The notes beneath the pieces are model-generated. The model ran no database searches and was not told the origin of the DNA. It was given only the letters and a program-made list of their open reading frames with translations. Below, one piece after another: positions 32,050 to 40,288 of a stretch of DNA of 64,000 nucleotides. A program made the position numbers and the translations under genes. How positions within the stretch are numbered: position 1 is the stretch's first letter; each line of letters starts with the position of its first letter. This stretch comes from Aphanothece cf. minutissima CCALA 015 (GTDB taxonomy: Bacteria > Cyanobacteriota > Cyanobacteriia > PCC-6307 > Cyanobiaceae). Location: NCBI GenBank assembly GCA_003003925.1, contig PVWP01000001.1, positions 248,001-312,000 of the forward strand. The letters run 5' to 3'.

Positions 32050-32709
32050 TCAGCCGGCGGCGAGGCGCGCCACGTAGGCGTCGAGGCTGCCGGCATTGAT
32101 CCAGCCGGTGGCGATGGTCTTGGTGTGGGTCTGGCTGACGCGGCCCCGGTGCAGGTGGGAGAGGCCGGCGGGGAAGATCGCCAGCTTGCCCTTGACGGCC
32201 TCCTCGTGGTGGTCCTGCCAGTGGAATTCGGTGCCGCCGTCGGGGACGGTGTTGAGGTAAAGGATCCAGGCCAGGACACGCCGGATCGGCTCGGTGGCCT
32301 CGTCGCTGGTGTTCCAGTCGCAGTGCCAGCTGTGGAACCCCTCCCCCGGCGCGTAGCGCTGCAGGTTGAAGATCGGGTTGACGAACAGGGAGCGCTCCGG
32401 GCAGCAGGAGAGGAACAGGGGGCGTTCGGCCAGGTAACGCTTCAGGCCGACGGAGACGCCGCGCATGATCACGTCCGCCAGGCCCTGGGCCTCCGGATCG
32501 GAGCGGTCGATCCACACCAGGCTGATGTCGGTGGAGACCTTGCCGGGAGCCGCCGTCCCCACCGCACCGGGATCGCCGTCGCCCTCCTCGGCGCCGAAGC
32601 CGAAGGCGACGCCGCGGCGCTGCAGGTCGGTGCGGCGGTCGAAGAAGGCCATCGCCGCATCGGCCAGGGCCAGATAGCCGGGATCCTCGAAGCTGGCGAT
32701 CAGCCGCAT
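32050..32709 (-). CDS. Fe(II)/2-oxoglutarate-dependent oxygenase (prolyl hydroxylase-like)
   Basis: A 219-residue double-stranded beta-helix oxygenase. Iron ligands are the HxD in WHCDWN (His129, Asp131) and a distal histidine in SHLHRG (His187). NLQRYAPGEGFHSWHCD, ILYLNTVPDGGTEFHW, KGKLAIFPAGLSHLHRG match the P4H/PKHD type. The 2-oxoglutarate-binding basic residue is probably Lys197 in HTKTIATGW. The start at ATG 32709 avoids overlap with the divergent ScyD/E-like gene region. It likely hydroxylates a protein or peptide; the substrate is unknown. Confidence 0.88.
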   Translation of the reverse strand: MRLIASFEDPGYLALADAAMAFFDRRTDLQRRGVAFGFGAEEGDGDPGAVGTAAPGKVSTDISLVWIDRSDPEAQGLADVIMRGVSVGLKRYLAERPLFLSCCPERSLFVNPIFNLQRYAPGEGFHSWHCDWNTSDEATEPIRRVLAWILYLNTVPDGGTEFHWQDHHEEAVKGKLAIFPAGLSHLHRGRVSQTHTKTIATGWINAGSLDAYVARLAAG

Positions 32710-32842
32710 CCGCGCCCGGGTCCTCTCGGACAGGCAACCTAGACCGGAGCCTCGCCGTCCACGGCAGGTGTCGGCGGCGTCTTGACGGGGCCCGCAGGAT
32801 CGGCAGAGTGCCGCCTGACGCCTCCTCCGGACCAGCCTGCCG

Positions 32843-34168
32843 ATGTTGCCATCGCCGCGGACCACCGCCTCCCGCCAACCCCCGCTGCGGCAGGGCCAGG
32901 GGCTTCTGGGCCTGGTCCTGGGGGCCTGGGCCGGGGCCGGCCTGCTGGCGGCGGGCGCCCCCGCCGACGCCGCCCCGTACCGGGCCCGGACCCTGGTGAC
33001 GGGGCTGGAGAATCCGCGCGGGCTGACAATCGCGCCCAACGGCAACCTGGTGCTCAGCGAGGCGGGCCGGGGCGGCAGCGGCCCCTGCCTCCTCGCCGGC
33101 AGCGGCAACACCCTCTGCTACGGCACCACCGGGGCCGTGGGTCAGTTCGACCGCTCCACCAACGTCTATTCCCGGGCCCTCGCCAACCTCCCGTCCCTGG
33201 CGGTCCAGTCCTCCCCCCTGTTCCCCGAGGGCACCGGCATCCAGGACCTCGCCTTCAACGGCTCCGGCCAGCTGTTCGGGGTCTTCGGCTTCGGTGCCAA
33301 CCCCACCCTGATTCCCGCCGCCGGCAGCCCCCTCTTCGGCAGGACGGTCGCCATCGACCTGGCCGCCGGCAGCCTGACGCCCCTGGCCGACATCGCCGGT
33401 TTCGAAGCGACCCAGAACCCCGACGGCCAGGATCTCAACAGCAATCCCTTCGCCCTGGTGGTGCGCGGGGACGACACCTACGTCACTGATTCCGGCGGCA
33501 ACAGCCTGGTGAAGGCCGACGCCGCCAACCAGGTCTCGCTGGTGAACGTGTTCCCGGAGGAACTCGTCAGCACCTCCCACCTGCCGTTTCCCTTCCCCTT
33601 CCCCGAAGTCCCGGCCCAGGCCGTGCCCACCGGCATGACCATCGGCCCCGACGGGGCGCTGTACATCACCCAGCTCTCCGGCTTTCCCTTCGCCCCCGGC
33701 AGCGCCGATGTGTTCCGCTACGACTTCACCAACCCGGTGACCAGGTTCGCGGGGGGCTTCAGCAACCTCATCGACATCGCCGCCGGTCCGGATGAGGCGC
33801 TCTACCTGCTCCAGTACAGCAATGAATTCTTTGGCCCCCCGTCGGGCAGCGTCCTGAAACTGGGCCTCGACGGCAGCGTCCGCACGATCTTCGATGACCT
33901 GGTCAGCCCCACCGGGCTGGCCGTCGGCCGCGACGGCACGATCTACGTGGCCAACAATGGCGACGGGGTGAACGGCGCGCTGCTCGCCCTCACCCCGGTG
34001 CCGACCCCCGGCCCCCTGCCCCTGCTCGGTGTCGGCGTCGCCTTCGCCCAGGCCCGGCGGCTGCGGCGCCGCTGCGGCGGCCTCAACCCGGCCCGTCCCG
34101 CCAGGGCACGGCGACCAGCGCCTCCAGCGACTGCCAGCGGAGGCGATCATCCGTCACCAGGGGGCTGA
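32843..34168 (+). CDS. secreted ScyD/ScyE-family beta-propeller protein with PEP-CTERM-like tail
   Basis: A 441-residue exported protein. A signal peptide (GLLGLVLGAWAGAGLLAAGA) is followed by an NHL-like propeller with ENPRGLTIAPNGNLVLSEAG, GIQDLAFNGSGQLFGVFGFG and PTGLAVGRDGTIYVANNGDG. The C-terminus VPTPGPLPLLGVGVAFAQAR followed by RLRRRCG resembles a cyanobacterial PEP-CTERM sorting signal. About 30 further residues past RRRCGG are Pro/Ala/Arg-rich and overlap the convergent gene by 86 bases, so the original stop may have been lost. ScyD and ScyE are named from the scytonemin cluster, but distant family members like this one are widespread and need not make scytonemin. Confidence 0.85.
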   Translation: MLPSPRTTASRQPPLRQGQGLLGLVLGAWAGAGLLAAGAPADAAPYRARTLVTGLENPRGLTIAPNGNLVLSEAGRGGSGPCLLAGSGNTLCYGTTGAVGQFDRSTNVYSRALANLPSLAVQSSPLFPEGTGIQDLAFNGSGQLFGVFGFGANPTLIPAAGSPLFGRTVAIDLAAGSLTPLADIAGFEATQNPDGQDLNSNPFALVVRGDDTYVTDSGGNSLVKADAANQVSLVNVFPEELVSTSHLPFPFPFPEVPAQAVPTGMTIGPDGALYITQLSGFPFAPGSADVFRYDFTNPVTRFAGGFSNLIDIAAGPDEALYLLQYSNEFFGPPSGSVLKLGLDGSVRTIFDDLVSPTGLAVGRDGTIYVANNGDGVNGALLALTPVPTPGPLPLLGVGVAFAQARRLRRRCGGLNPARPARARRPAPPATASGGDHPSPGG

Positions 34169-34562
34169 GGCCCACGGCCTCGAGGGCGGCGGCCACCCGC
34201 TCCACAGCGATGGGCTCCTGGGCTCCGGCTCCGGGCGCGGCCTCCAGGGGCAGCAGCAGCACCTGCTGCTCGGCCGGATCGGCCATCACCCGCAGGTTGA
34301 GGTCGGGGAGCTCCCGCTCGAAGAACAGCCGCCGCATCCGCGCCGTGAGCGCCGGACCCAGGGCGGCCGCGAAGGCCTCCAGGGCCCGGGGCTCGCCGGA
34401 GCAGCCGCAGCTCAGCGCCAGCCAGATGAGCAGCTTGGCCCAGCTCTCCGCCGTCCACAGGGGCGGGAAGCTCCGCCGGTGCTGGCGCACCAGCTCGGCG
34501 ATGGCGAAGTCGAACAGGGTGCCCTGCAGGGAGGCCACCGATGGCAGGGGTTCCTGATCCAT
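34083..34562 (-). CDS. hypothetical protein (picocyanobacterial type)
   Basis: A 159-residue soluble protein from ATG 34562 (AGGA lies about 10 bases upstream). An N-terminal helical half contains LQGTLFDFAIAELVRQHRRS and WAKLLIWLALSCGCSGEPRA; a second half has MRRLFFERELPDLNLRVMAD and EQQVLLLPLEA. Two adjacent cysteines (CGC) are notable. No family was recognised. The gene overlaps the tail of the convergent ScyD/E-like gene and is divergent from the 84-residue gene at 34625. Confidence 0.65.
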   Translation of the reverse strand: MDQEPLPSVASLQGTLFDFAIAELVRQHRRSFPPLWTAESWAKLLIWLALSCGCSGEPRALEAFAAALGPALTARMRRLFFERELPDLNLRVMADPAEQQVLLLPLEAAPGAGAQEPIAVERVAAALEAVGLSPLVTDDRLRWQSLEALVAVPWRDGPG

Positions 34563-34624
34563 CCGGCCATCCTGACGGCCAGGCGGCAAACTGCAGGGGC
34601 AACGACCGTCCCTGGAGACGCCCG

Positions 34625-34879
34625 ATGGCCCTCGATCTGAACGATCCGGAGCTCGAGTTCGCCGATCTCGTCACCGCCTACCAGAGCTGGGTGATGGCCG
34701 TGATCAACGACGAGAAGCTGGGGGGCGACAAGGTCCTCACCGATGACATCGCCGACGACGCCCTGAACGCGATGCGTTTCCTGCCGGACGTGGTGACCAG
34801 CGCCATCGAGACCACCCTGGCCCGCGTCTACGACGTGGATCCCGACGAACTCGCCGAACTGCTCTACCCCGAGGACTGA
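34625..34879 (+). CDS. conserved small acidic cyanobacterial protein
   Basis: An 84-residue acidic, helical protein: LNDPELEFADLVTAYQSWVM, then AVINDEKLGG, a middle DIADDALNAMRFLPDVVTSA and an end YDVDPDELAELLYPED. It has the density of conserved-looking aromatic and charged residues expected of a real small protein, and no signal or membrane segment. The function is unknown. It precedes the methyltransferase gene by 14 bases on the same strand. Confidence 0.75.
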   Translation: MALDLNDPELEFADLVTAYQSWVMAVINDEKLGGDKVLTDDIADDALNAMRFLPDVVTSAIETTLARVYDVDPDELAELLYPED

Positions 34880-34893
34880 ACGGCCCCCGGGCG

Positions 34894-35763
34894 ATGACCT
34901 CAGGCGACACGGCAGCGGACACCTACGTCCTGGGGACCGAACCGGAGGAGCAGGAGCGGCTGCGGCTGCAGCATGAGCTCTGGCGACCGGCCGCCATCGC
35001 GGCCTGGGAGCGGGCTGGCCTGGGGCCGGGCCAGCGGGTCCTCGATCTCGGGGCGGGGCCAGGCTTCTGCGCCCGCGATCTGGCCCGCCTCATCGGCCCC
35101 AGCGGCCGGGTGCTGGCCCTCGAGCGCAGTGGGGCCTATGTCGCGGCGGCCCGGGCGGCAGCGGCGCGCGAGGGGTGGGGCCAGCTGGAGGTGCTGGCGG
35201 TGGACCTCGGGGATCCTGCGGCCGCAGCCTCGCCGGGCCTGGACGCTTCCGGTCTTGGCACCGGCGGCTTCGATCTGGCCTGGTGCCGCTGGCTGGCCAT
35301 GTTCCTGCCCCGGCTCGACCCGCTGCTGGATCTGGTGAGCACCAGCCTGCGGCCCGGCGGTGTCCTGGTGGCCCACGAATACGTCCACTGGAACACCTTC
35401 GGTCTCCATCCCGACGGCACCGCGATCGCCCGCTTCCGCGACGCCGCCATCGCCAGCTTCCGCGACGCCGGCGGCGATCCGGACGTCAACCGGCGCCTGC
35501 CCGGGCTGCTGGCGGCGCGGGGCTTCGGGATCGAGGAACTGGTGCCTCTGCCGGTGCTGGGGCGGGGCAGTGACCCCTGGGCCCGCTGGCTGGAGCACTT
35601 CGTGACCCTCTACGGGCGGGAGCTGATCCGCCAGGGTCGCTGGACGGAGGAGGACGCCACCGCCGCCGCCGACGCCATGGCCAGGGCGCGCCTGGATCCG
35701 GGGGCCTACTGGGTGGGTCCCACCGTCCTGTCCCTGCGGGCCCGCCGCGGCGAAGGCCCCTAA
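34894..35763 (+). CDS. class I SAM-dependent methyltransferase
   Basis: A 289-residue methyltransferase. Motif I is QRVLDLGAGPGFCARDLARL (about 49-68), the acidic end of strand 2 is VLALERS, motif II/post-I reads EVLAVDLGD and FDLAWCRWLAMFLPRLDPLL corresponds to motif IV. The overall pattern fits Ubie/UbiG-like small-molecule methyltransferases, but the substrate is not identifiable. ATG 34894 follows the preceding stop by 14 bases. There is no signal peptide. Confidence 0.85.
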   Translation: MTSGDTAADTYVLGTEPEEQERLRLQHELWRPAAIAAWERAGLGPGQRVLDLGAGPGFCARDLARLIGPSGRVLALERSGAYVAAARAAAAREGWGQLEVLAVDLGDPAAAASPGLDASGLGTGGFDLAWCRWLAMFLPRLDPLLDLVSTSLRPGGVLVAHEYVHWNTFGLHPDGTAIARFRDAAIASFRDAGGDPDVNRRLPGLLAARGFGIEELVPLPVLGRGSDPWARWLEHFVTLYGRELIRQGRWTEEDATAAADAMARARLDPGAYWVGPTVLSLRARRGEGP

Positions 35764-35772
35764 CCTCCCCAT

Positions 35773-37080
35773 GTGATTCCCCTCCGCCGTCCTTCCCCCA
35801 TCCCGCCCGGCCAGGGCCGGCGGCGGGCCGCCATCGGGATGATCGCCGCGGGCCTGGCCCTCCCGCTGATGGCCGCCATGGGGGGCTGTCAGGGCCGGCG
35901 CCTGCAGCCGATGCTGCGCCCCCTCGAGGGCACCCTGTACATCGCGGTGGGGGTCAGCCAGGAGGCCCTGGACACCGAGCTGCAGAAGGAGATCAGGATG
36001 CGCACCACCCTGCTCCAGACGACCTTCCGCACCCTCCAGCCCAGGGTGAGGCTCCAGGTGGAAGTCTTTCCCGAGGAGAACCTGCGCAACGAACTCCTCG
36101 TCCGCAACCGCACCGGCCTGAGCCCCGATCTGCTGCTGGTGAACGAATCCACGGCCCAGGAGCTGGCCCGGGAGCGGCTCATCAACACCGTCCCCTTCCC
36201 GAACACGGTGCTGGACCAGCTCGATGTGGGTTCGGTGGTGCGGGTGCGGCGCTCGGACGGCACCCTGACCGGCCTGCCGATGGAGCTCCAGCCCCAGGTG
36301 GCCTGCTTCGATCGGCGCCAGGTCCAGCGCAGCCCGGACAGCCTCGATGAGCTGCTGGCCTTCAGCGCCAAGGGGATGGAGGTGGGGCTGTCCCTGGATG
36401 CGATCAACCTCGCCTGGACCCTGGGCCCCCTCGGGGCGATCGATGCCGTCAGTGACCTGCTGGCCGGGAAGCCGGCGACCCCGGTGACCCGTCAGGGCCT
36501 GCAGGGCTGGCTGGAGTGGCTGCGCATGGCCGACCAGCAGCAGCACGTCACCGTGTACCCCACCGAGACAGAACTGCTCAAGGGGCTGATGGCCGGGGTC
36601 CTCGACTGGATTCCCTGCCGCAGCATCAACATCACCCGGCTGCGCTCACGACTGGGCAGGAACCTGGGCGTCGCCCCCCTGCCGTCGGGGCCGTTCGGTG
36701 AAGCCAGCCCGATCACGCGGGAACGGGTGATCGCCTTCGGCGTCAACTCCAGTCCTGGCCAGCGCCAGCTGGCGCTGGCCCTGGCCCGGTTCGCCATCAG
36801 CCCCCTGCACCAGCGGGACATGATCCAGCGCAACCAGTACGTGCTGCCGGTGAACCGGGAGGTGGCGCCGCCGGTGCGCAGTTCGTCGGTGGTGGCGGCC
36901 ATGGTGGAGGGGCGGCAGCAGTCGCTGCATCGGGCGACGATCCGCCTGATCGAGGCCAGCACAAGGAACCAGCGGGAGGGGTGGCAGGCCCTGCTCACCC
37001 GCTACCTGTTCGATGACCTGAGCCAGCCGGCAGCCCTCGAGGGCCTGGTGCAGCTCCTGAGTGGCGGGAGGGCACGATGA
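35773..37080 (+). CDS. extracellular solute-binding protein
   Basis: A 435-residue periplasmic binding protein of the extracellular solute-binding (type 1-like) class. The N-terminus has a hydrophobic leader ending in MAAMGGC, a near-lipobox, so it may be a lipoprotein. LYIAVGVSQEALDTE, LSPDLLLVNESTAQELARER, LTGLPMELQPQVACFDRRQV and VIAFGVNSSPGQRQLALALA are typical of sugar/polyamine binding proteins. The start is GTG 35773. Its stop overlaps the MscS gene start (ATGA, 37077-37080). No ABC permease or ATPase is adjacent, which is odd for a transporter component; it may be a sensor or use a distant transporter. Confidence 0.8.
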   Translation: MIPLRRPSPIPPGQGRRRAAIGMIAAGLALPLMAAMGGCQGRRLQPMLRPLEGTLYIAVGVSQEALDTELQKEIRMRTTLLQTTFRTLQPRVRLQVEVFPEENLRNELLVRNRTGLSPDLLLVNESTAQELARERLINTVPFPNTVLDQLDVGSVVRVRRSDGTLTGLPMELQPQVACFDRRQVQRSPDSLDELLAFSAKGMEVGLSLDAINLAWTLGPLGAIDAVSDLLAGKPATPVTRQGLQGWLEWLRMADQQQHVTVYPTETELLKGLMAGVLDWIPCRSINITRLRSRLGRNLGVAPLPSGPFGEASPITRERVIAFGVNSSPGQRQLALALARFAISPLHQRDMIQRNQYVLPVNREVAPPVRSSSVVAAMVEGRQQSLHRATIRLIEASTRNQREGWQALLTRYLFDDLSQPAALEGLVQLLSGGRAR

Positions 37081-38309
37081 ATCTGCTGCTGATGGAGATC
37101 GCCGGCTGGTTCGGCTACCTGCAGCGCCTGGAGGTGCGGGTGCAAGTGATCCTGCTGCTGCTGGTGTTCTTCGGCCACGGCGTGCTGTCGCGGCGGCTGG
37201 GCGCCCGCCTTCCCCTGGCCGGCCGGCGCTCGCTGGTGATCTCCGGCCTGCTGGGCCTGCTGTCCCTGGCGCTGGCCCTGGCCGGCCAGCCCTTCGGCCT
37301 GCTGCTGCTGGGCCTGCTCCTCTACCTGGGCTGGCTGGGTCTGGGGGGGGTGCGTCTGCTGCTGGGCCGTTTCATCCAGCCCCAGCAGATGCAGGTGCTG
37401 GAGACCCGCCTGATCCGCCCGGCCTACCTCCTGGTGGCGGTGCTTCTGGTGATCCGGGTGTTCGACAACCCCCAGGATCTGGCCCTCATCCCCATCGGTG
37501 AATGGTTCGGTTCCGAGGTCACCCTGGGCAGCTTTCTGCTGGCGGTGCTGATCGTCTACGTGCTGGCCATGGGCACCGGGCCGCCGGCCCAGGGTGTGGC
37601 CTGGCTGGTGCAGCGCAGCGTGGGGATCAGCAACGGCAGCCGCCGGGCCCTGGCGTTGATGATCCGCTATGCCGCGGTGGCCGTGGGGATCGTCTGGGCC
37701 CTCGATCACGTGGGCTTCAACCGCACCGCGATCCTGGCGGTGGCCGGCGGCCTTTCGGTGGGCCTGGGTTTCGGCATCAAGGAAGTCTTCTCCAACTTCG
37801 TCAGCGGTCTGTGGCTGCTGTTCGAGGGATCGGTGCGGCCGGGCGAGGTGCTGTTCATCGATGGCGATCCCTGCGAAGTGCGCAGCCTCGGCCTGCGGGC
37901 AGCGGTGCTCTGGCGCGACCGGGACAACGCCGAACTGGTGATCCCGAACCAGACCTTCTTCACCAACACCACCGTGACCTACACGGGCACCGACACCCTG
38001 CGGCGCAGCCAGGTGCTGGTGAGCGCGGCGTACCACCACGATCCCGAGGACGTGATCGCCCTGCTGGAGGCCACGGCCCGCGGCCAGAACCGCATTCTGG
38101 CCACCCCGGCGCCGAAGGGCCTGCTGCTCCGTTACGGCGATTCCTCCATCGACTATGCCCTGCGTTTCTGGATCGCCAACCCGATGGATAACGTCTCCAT
38201 CTGCAGCGAAGTGCAGGCCGCGATCTGGCGGGCCTTCCGGGACCGGCAGATCGAGATCCCCTTTCCCCAGCAGGTGCAGTATCAGGTGGAGGGTCCACCG
38301 AAAAGCTGA
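37077..38309 (+). CDS. MscS-family mechanosensitive ion channel
   Basis: A 410-residue membrane protein. Several N-terminal helices precede the pore region ILAVAGGLSVGLGFGIKEVF (about 221-240) and SNFVSGLWLLFEGSVRPGEV, then the beta domain (FIDGDPCEVRSLGLRAAVLW, NAELVIPNQTFFTNTTVTYT) and the C-terminal alpha/beta domain (VSAAYHHDPEDVIALLEATA). It should release solutes on hypo-osmotic shock. It is translationally coupled to the upstream solute-binding protein, an unusual partner that may gate or load it; this is inference. Confidence 0.92.
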   Translation: MNLLLMEIAGWFGYLQRLEVRVQVILLLLVFFGHGVLSRRLGARLPLAGRRSLVISGLLGLLSLALALAGQPFGLLLLGLLLYLGWLGLGGVRLLLGRFIQPQQMQVLETRLIRPAYLLVAVLLVIRVFDNPQDLALIPIGEWFGSEVTLGSFLLAVLIVYVLAMGTGPPAQGVAWLVQRSVGISNGSRRALALMIRYAAVAVGIVWALDHVGFNRTAILAVAGGLSVGLGFGIKEVFSNFVSGLWLLFEGSVRPGEVLFIDGDPCEVRSLGLRAAVLWRDRDNAELVIPNQTFFTNTTVTYTGTDTLRRSQVLVSAAYHHDPEDVIALLEATARGQNRILATPAPKGLLLRYGDSSIDYALRFWIANPMDNVSICSEVQAAIWRAFRDRQIEIPFPQQVQYQVEGPPKS

Positions 38310-38323
38310 ACCTGGCCCGACTG

Positions 38324-38331
38324 GCGATCGC
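38324..38331 (+). repeat. HIP1 octamer (GCGATCGC)
   Basis: The highly iterated palindrome of cyanobacterial genomes lies between the MscS and cyAbrB genes. Further copies were seen at 1946, 4725, 16427 and 49894. Their presence supports a cyanobacterial origin of the window. Confidence 0.7.
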
Positions 38332-38343
38332 AGGCCCGAGTTG

Positions 38344-38349
38344 TACAAT
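38344..38349 (+). promoter_or_regulatory. possible -10 element of the cyAbrB gene
   Basis: TACAAT preceded by TTG lies 29 bases before ATG 38378 in a locally A/T-rich stretch, a good place for a -10 box. No clear -35 hexamer is visible 17 bases upstream, so the call rests on the -10 alone. Confidence 0.35.
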
Positions 38350-38377
38350 TTCGAGCAATACCAACCGCCATTGCATC

Positions 38378-38746
38378 ATGCTCAAAGGTGCTGATCTGCT
38401 CGCCAAGGTGAAAGAGCTGGGTGATGCTTCGAAGTCCGATCTGGTGCGCAGCTGCGGCTACGTGAGCACCAAGAAGGACGGCAACGAGCGGCTGAACTTC
38501 ACGGCCTTCTACGAAGCCCTTCTCGATGCCAAGGGGATCAACCTCGGCGACGGCGTCGGCAAGGCTGCCACCAAGGCCGGTCGCAAGCTCGGCTATACCG
38601 CCAAGGTCCAGTTCAATGGCAACCTGCTGGTGGGCAAGGCCTACACCGCGATGCTGGGCCTCGAGCCGGGCGATGAATTCGAAATCAAGCTCGGTCGCAA
38701 GGCGATCCGGCTCGTGCCGGTGGGCGGCTCCGACGACGACGAGTGA
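38378..38746 (+). CDS. cyAbrB family transcriptional regulator
   Basis: A 122-residue regulator of the cyanobacteria-specific AbrB family. The N-terminal part (LLAKVKELGDASKSDLVRSC, GYVSTKKDG) and the C-terminal swapped-hairpin part (YTAKVQFNGNLLVGKAYTAM, LGLEPGDEFEIKLGRKAIRL) are both present; in this family the AbrB fold is C-terminal. cyAbrB proteins are abundant nucleoid-associated regulators of carbon/nitrogen balance. Length is usual. It is followed by a strong hairpin at 38895. Confidence 0.95.
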   Translation: MLKGADLLAKVKELGDASKSDLVRSCGYVSTKKDGNERLNFTAFYEALLDAKGINLGDGVGKAATKAGRKLGYTAKVQFNGNLLVGKAYTAMLGLEPGDEFEIKLGRKAIRLVPVGGSDDDE

Positions 38747-38894
38747 CACCATCGCGCCTGAGCCGTTCCCGGTTTCAGCCGCTCCCCAGCAGTTCCGTGA
38801 AGCTATGTACGGCTCCCCGCCGGTGCCGTCCCTCCCGATCTAGATCAAAGGTGCGGGGCCGGGGAGATTGATCAACTCCCATGGCTTCGGCAAA

Positions 38895-38929
38895 GTAGCC
38901 CCCCTCGGGTCATGCTCGAGGGGGGCTAC
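38895..38929. terminator. strong transcription-terminator-like hairpin
   Basis: GTAGCCCCCCTCG (38895-38907) and CGAGGGGGGCTAC (38917-38929) form a perfect 13-bp stem with a 9-base loop. The only T-run is a short GTTT just after it on the + strand. It lies 150 bases after cyAbrB and before the next gene, so it may end the cyAbrB transcript or a small RNA made from 38750-38930. Confidence 0.7.
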
Positions 38930-39035
38930 GCGTTTCCGGGCACAACCCCTGTGCTTTGGAATGCACACGACGGGCCGAATCGTCAACCAATCCGCAACCT
39001 TCTGTTACGTTGAAGGCTGATGCGTGGTTCGAACC

Positions 39036-39248
39036 ATGCCACACCCCCCATCCCACCCGGCAGCGGCCCTGCACCCCGGCAGCTTCGTGGCGCTGAGCAG
39101 CCGCCAGGGCGGTACCTACCAGGTGATCAGCATCGACGAGGAGACCGACAGCTGCTGGGTGCGGCGCTGGCCCCTCACCCGCCACGGCTCCCCCGCCTTC
39201 TCCGTCGCCCTGCCGGATCTGCGTCCCCTGCACCGCCCCAGCCACTGA
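39036..39248 (+). CDS. small conserved hypothetical protein (SH3-like)
   Basis: A 70-residue protein. After a short variable N-terminus comes LHPGSFVALSSRQGGTYQVI and SIDEETDSCWVRRWPLTRHG, a pattern of five beta strands like KOW/SH3-type barrels found in small cyanobacterial proteins. ATG 39036 is used; GTG 39024 is in frame. There is no signal peptide. The function is unknown. Confidence 0.65.
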   Translation: MPHPPSHPAAALHPGSFVALSSRQGGTYQVISIDEETDSCWVRRWPLTRHGSPAFSVALPDLRPLHRPSH

Positions 39249-39282
39249 GACCGTTCCCTTTGCCCCGCACCGGAGCTCACCC

Positions 39283-39411
39283 ATGATCCCGATGGGTTTC
39301 GTCATCACCTCACGACTGTTCTGCCGTGCCGGCCGCCTGGCCCTGCTGGCGGCCTCCCTGGCCCTGGTCGTCGAGGCCCTGGAGCTGGCCCTGGCCCACC
39401 CGCTCTCCTGA
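39283..39411 (+). CDS. possible 42-residue membrane peptide
   Basis: An ORF from ATG 39283 to TGA 39411 encodes 42 residues with a basic start and one hydrophobic stretch (AGRLALLAASLALVVEALEL). It lies between the SH3-like gene and the ZnuB-type permease on the same strand, with GGAGCTC 5-11 bases upstream as a modest ribosome site. It could be a small membrane protein or a leader. Not recognised. Confidence 0.4.
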   Translation: MIPMGFVITSRLFCRAGRLALLAASLALVVEALELALAHPLS

Positions 39412-39444
39412 GGCCCGGCCCGCCGCCCTGGGTACCCTGGGCCG

Positions 39445-40281
39445 ATGGCTGGGACTTCGACCCTGGCGGAGCTGCTGCAGCTCCCCTTCATGCAGCGGGC
39501 CCTCCTGGGGGGCCTGCTCAGCGGCGCCCTCGGCGGCGTGCTGGGCAGCTTCGCCGTGCTGCGCCAGCTCTCCTTCTTCAGCGACGCCCTCGGCCATTCC
39601 GCCCTGCTCGGCATCACCCTGGGCCTGCTGCTGGGCATCGATCCCACCCTGGTGCTGATCCCCTTCGCGGTGCTGTTCGCCCTGATGACGAACCAGCTGG
39701 TGCAGCGCAGCAAGCTGCCGGCCGATGCCCTGCTGAACATCGTCTATTCCTCGTCGCTTGCCATGGCCGTGGTGGCCCTGAGCCTGCTGCGGGTCTACAA
39801 GGGCGGCATCCAGCAGCTCCTGTTCGGCGACATCCTGGGGGTCACCTGGCTCGACCTGGCCCTGATCGGGGTCCTGCTCGTCGTCACCGCCGGCTACCTC
39901 ACCCTCACCCGGCGCGACCAGGTGCTGCTGACCCTCGATGAACCGCTCGCCCGCTCCCGGGGCATCGCCGTCTCCCTGCACCGGCTGCTGTTCCTGGTCC
40001 TGCTGGCGGTGGTGGTGGCCATCTCCGTCAAGGCCGTGGGGGTGCTGCTGATCAGCGCCTTCGTGGTCATCCCCGCCTGTGCCTCGCGGCTGGTGAGCCG
40101 GCGCTTCGGCACCTACGTGGTCCTCTCCGCCGGACTGGGGGCCAGCGGGGCCGTGCTCGGCCTGCTGGTGTCGGCCGCCTTCGCGCTGCCCTCCGGTCCC
40201 TGCGTCGTGATCGCCCAGCTGCTGGCCTTCCTGGTCGCCCTGGCGGTGGCCCCGCTGCGGGGCCGGGCGGCGACCCCCTGA
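39445..40281 (+). CDS. metal ABC transporter permease (ZnuB/MntB family)
   Basis: A 278-residue inner-membrane permease of the zinc/manganese ABC class with about eight hydrophobic segments. Family landmarks are GGVLGSFAVLRQLSFFSDAL, GHSALLGI, QQLLFGDILGVTWLDLALIG and VKAVGVLLISAFVVIPACAS. No ATPase or binding-protein gene is adjacent, so partners must lie elsewhere. It is convergent with the ChrR-like gene. The metal specificity cannot be read from the sequence. Confidence 0.92.
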   Translation: MAGTSTLAELLQLPFMQRALLGGLLSGALGGVLGSFAVLRQLSFFSDALGHSALLGITLGLLLGIDPTLVLIPFAVLFALMTNQLVQRSKLPADALLNIVYSSSLAMAVVALSLLRVYKGGIQQLLFGDILGVTWLDLALIGVLLVVTAGYLTLTRRDQVLLTLDEPLARSRGIAVSLHRLLFLVLLAVVVAISVKAVGVLLISAFVVIPACASRLVSRRFGTYVVLSAGLGASGAVLGLLVSAAFALPSGPCVVIAQLLAFLVALAVAPLRGRAATP

Positions 40282-40288
40282 ACGGCGA

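Noticed and set aside
38750..38930. A small RNA ending at the strong hairpin behind cyAbrB
   Set aside because: No -10/-35 pair or known cyanobacterial sRNA motif was found in front of the hairpin, so only the terminator itself is listed.
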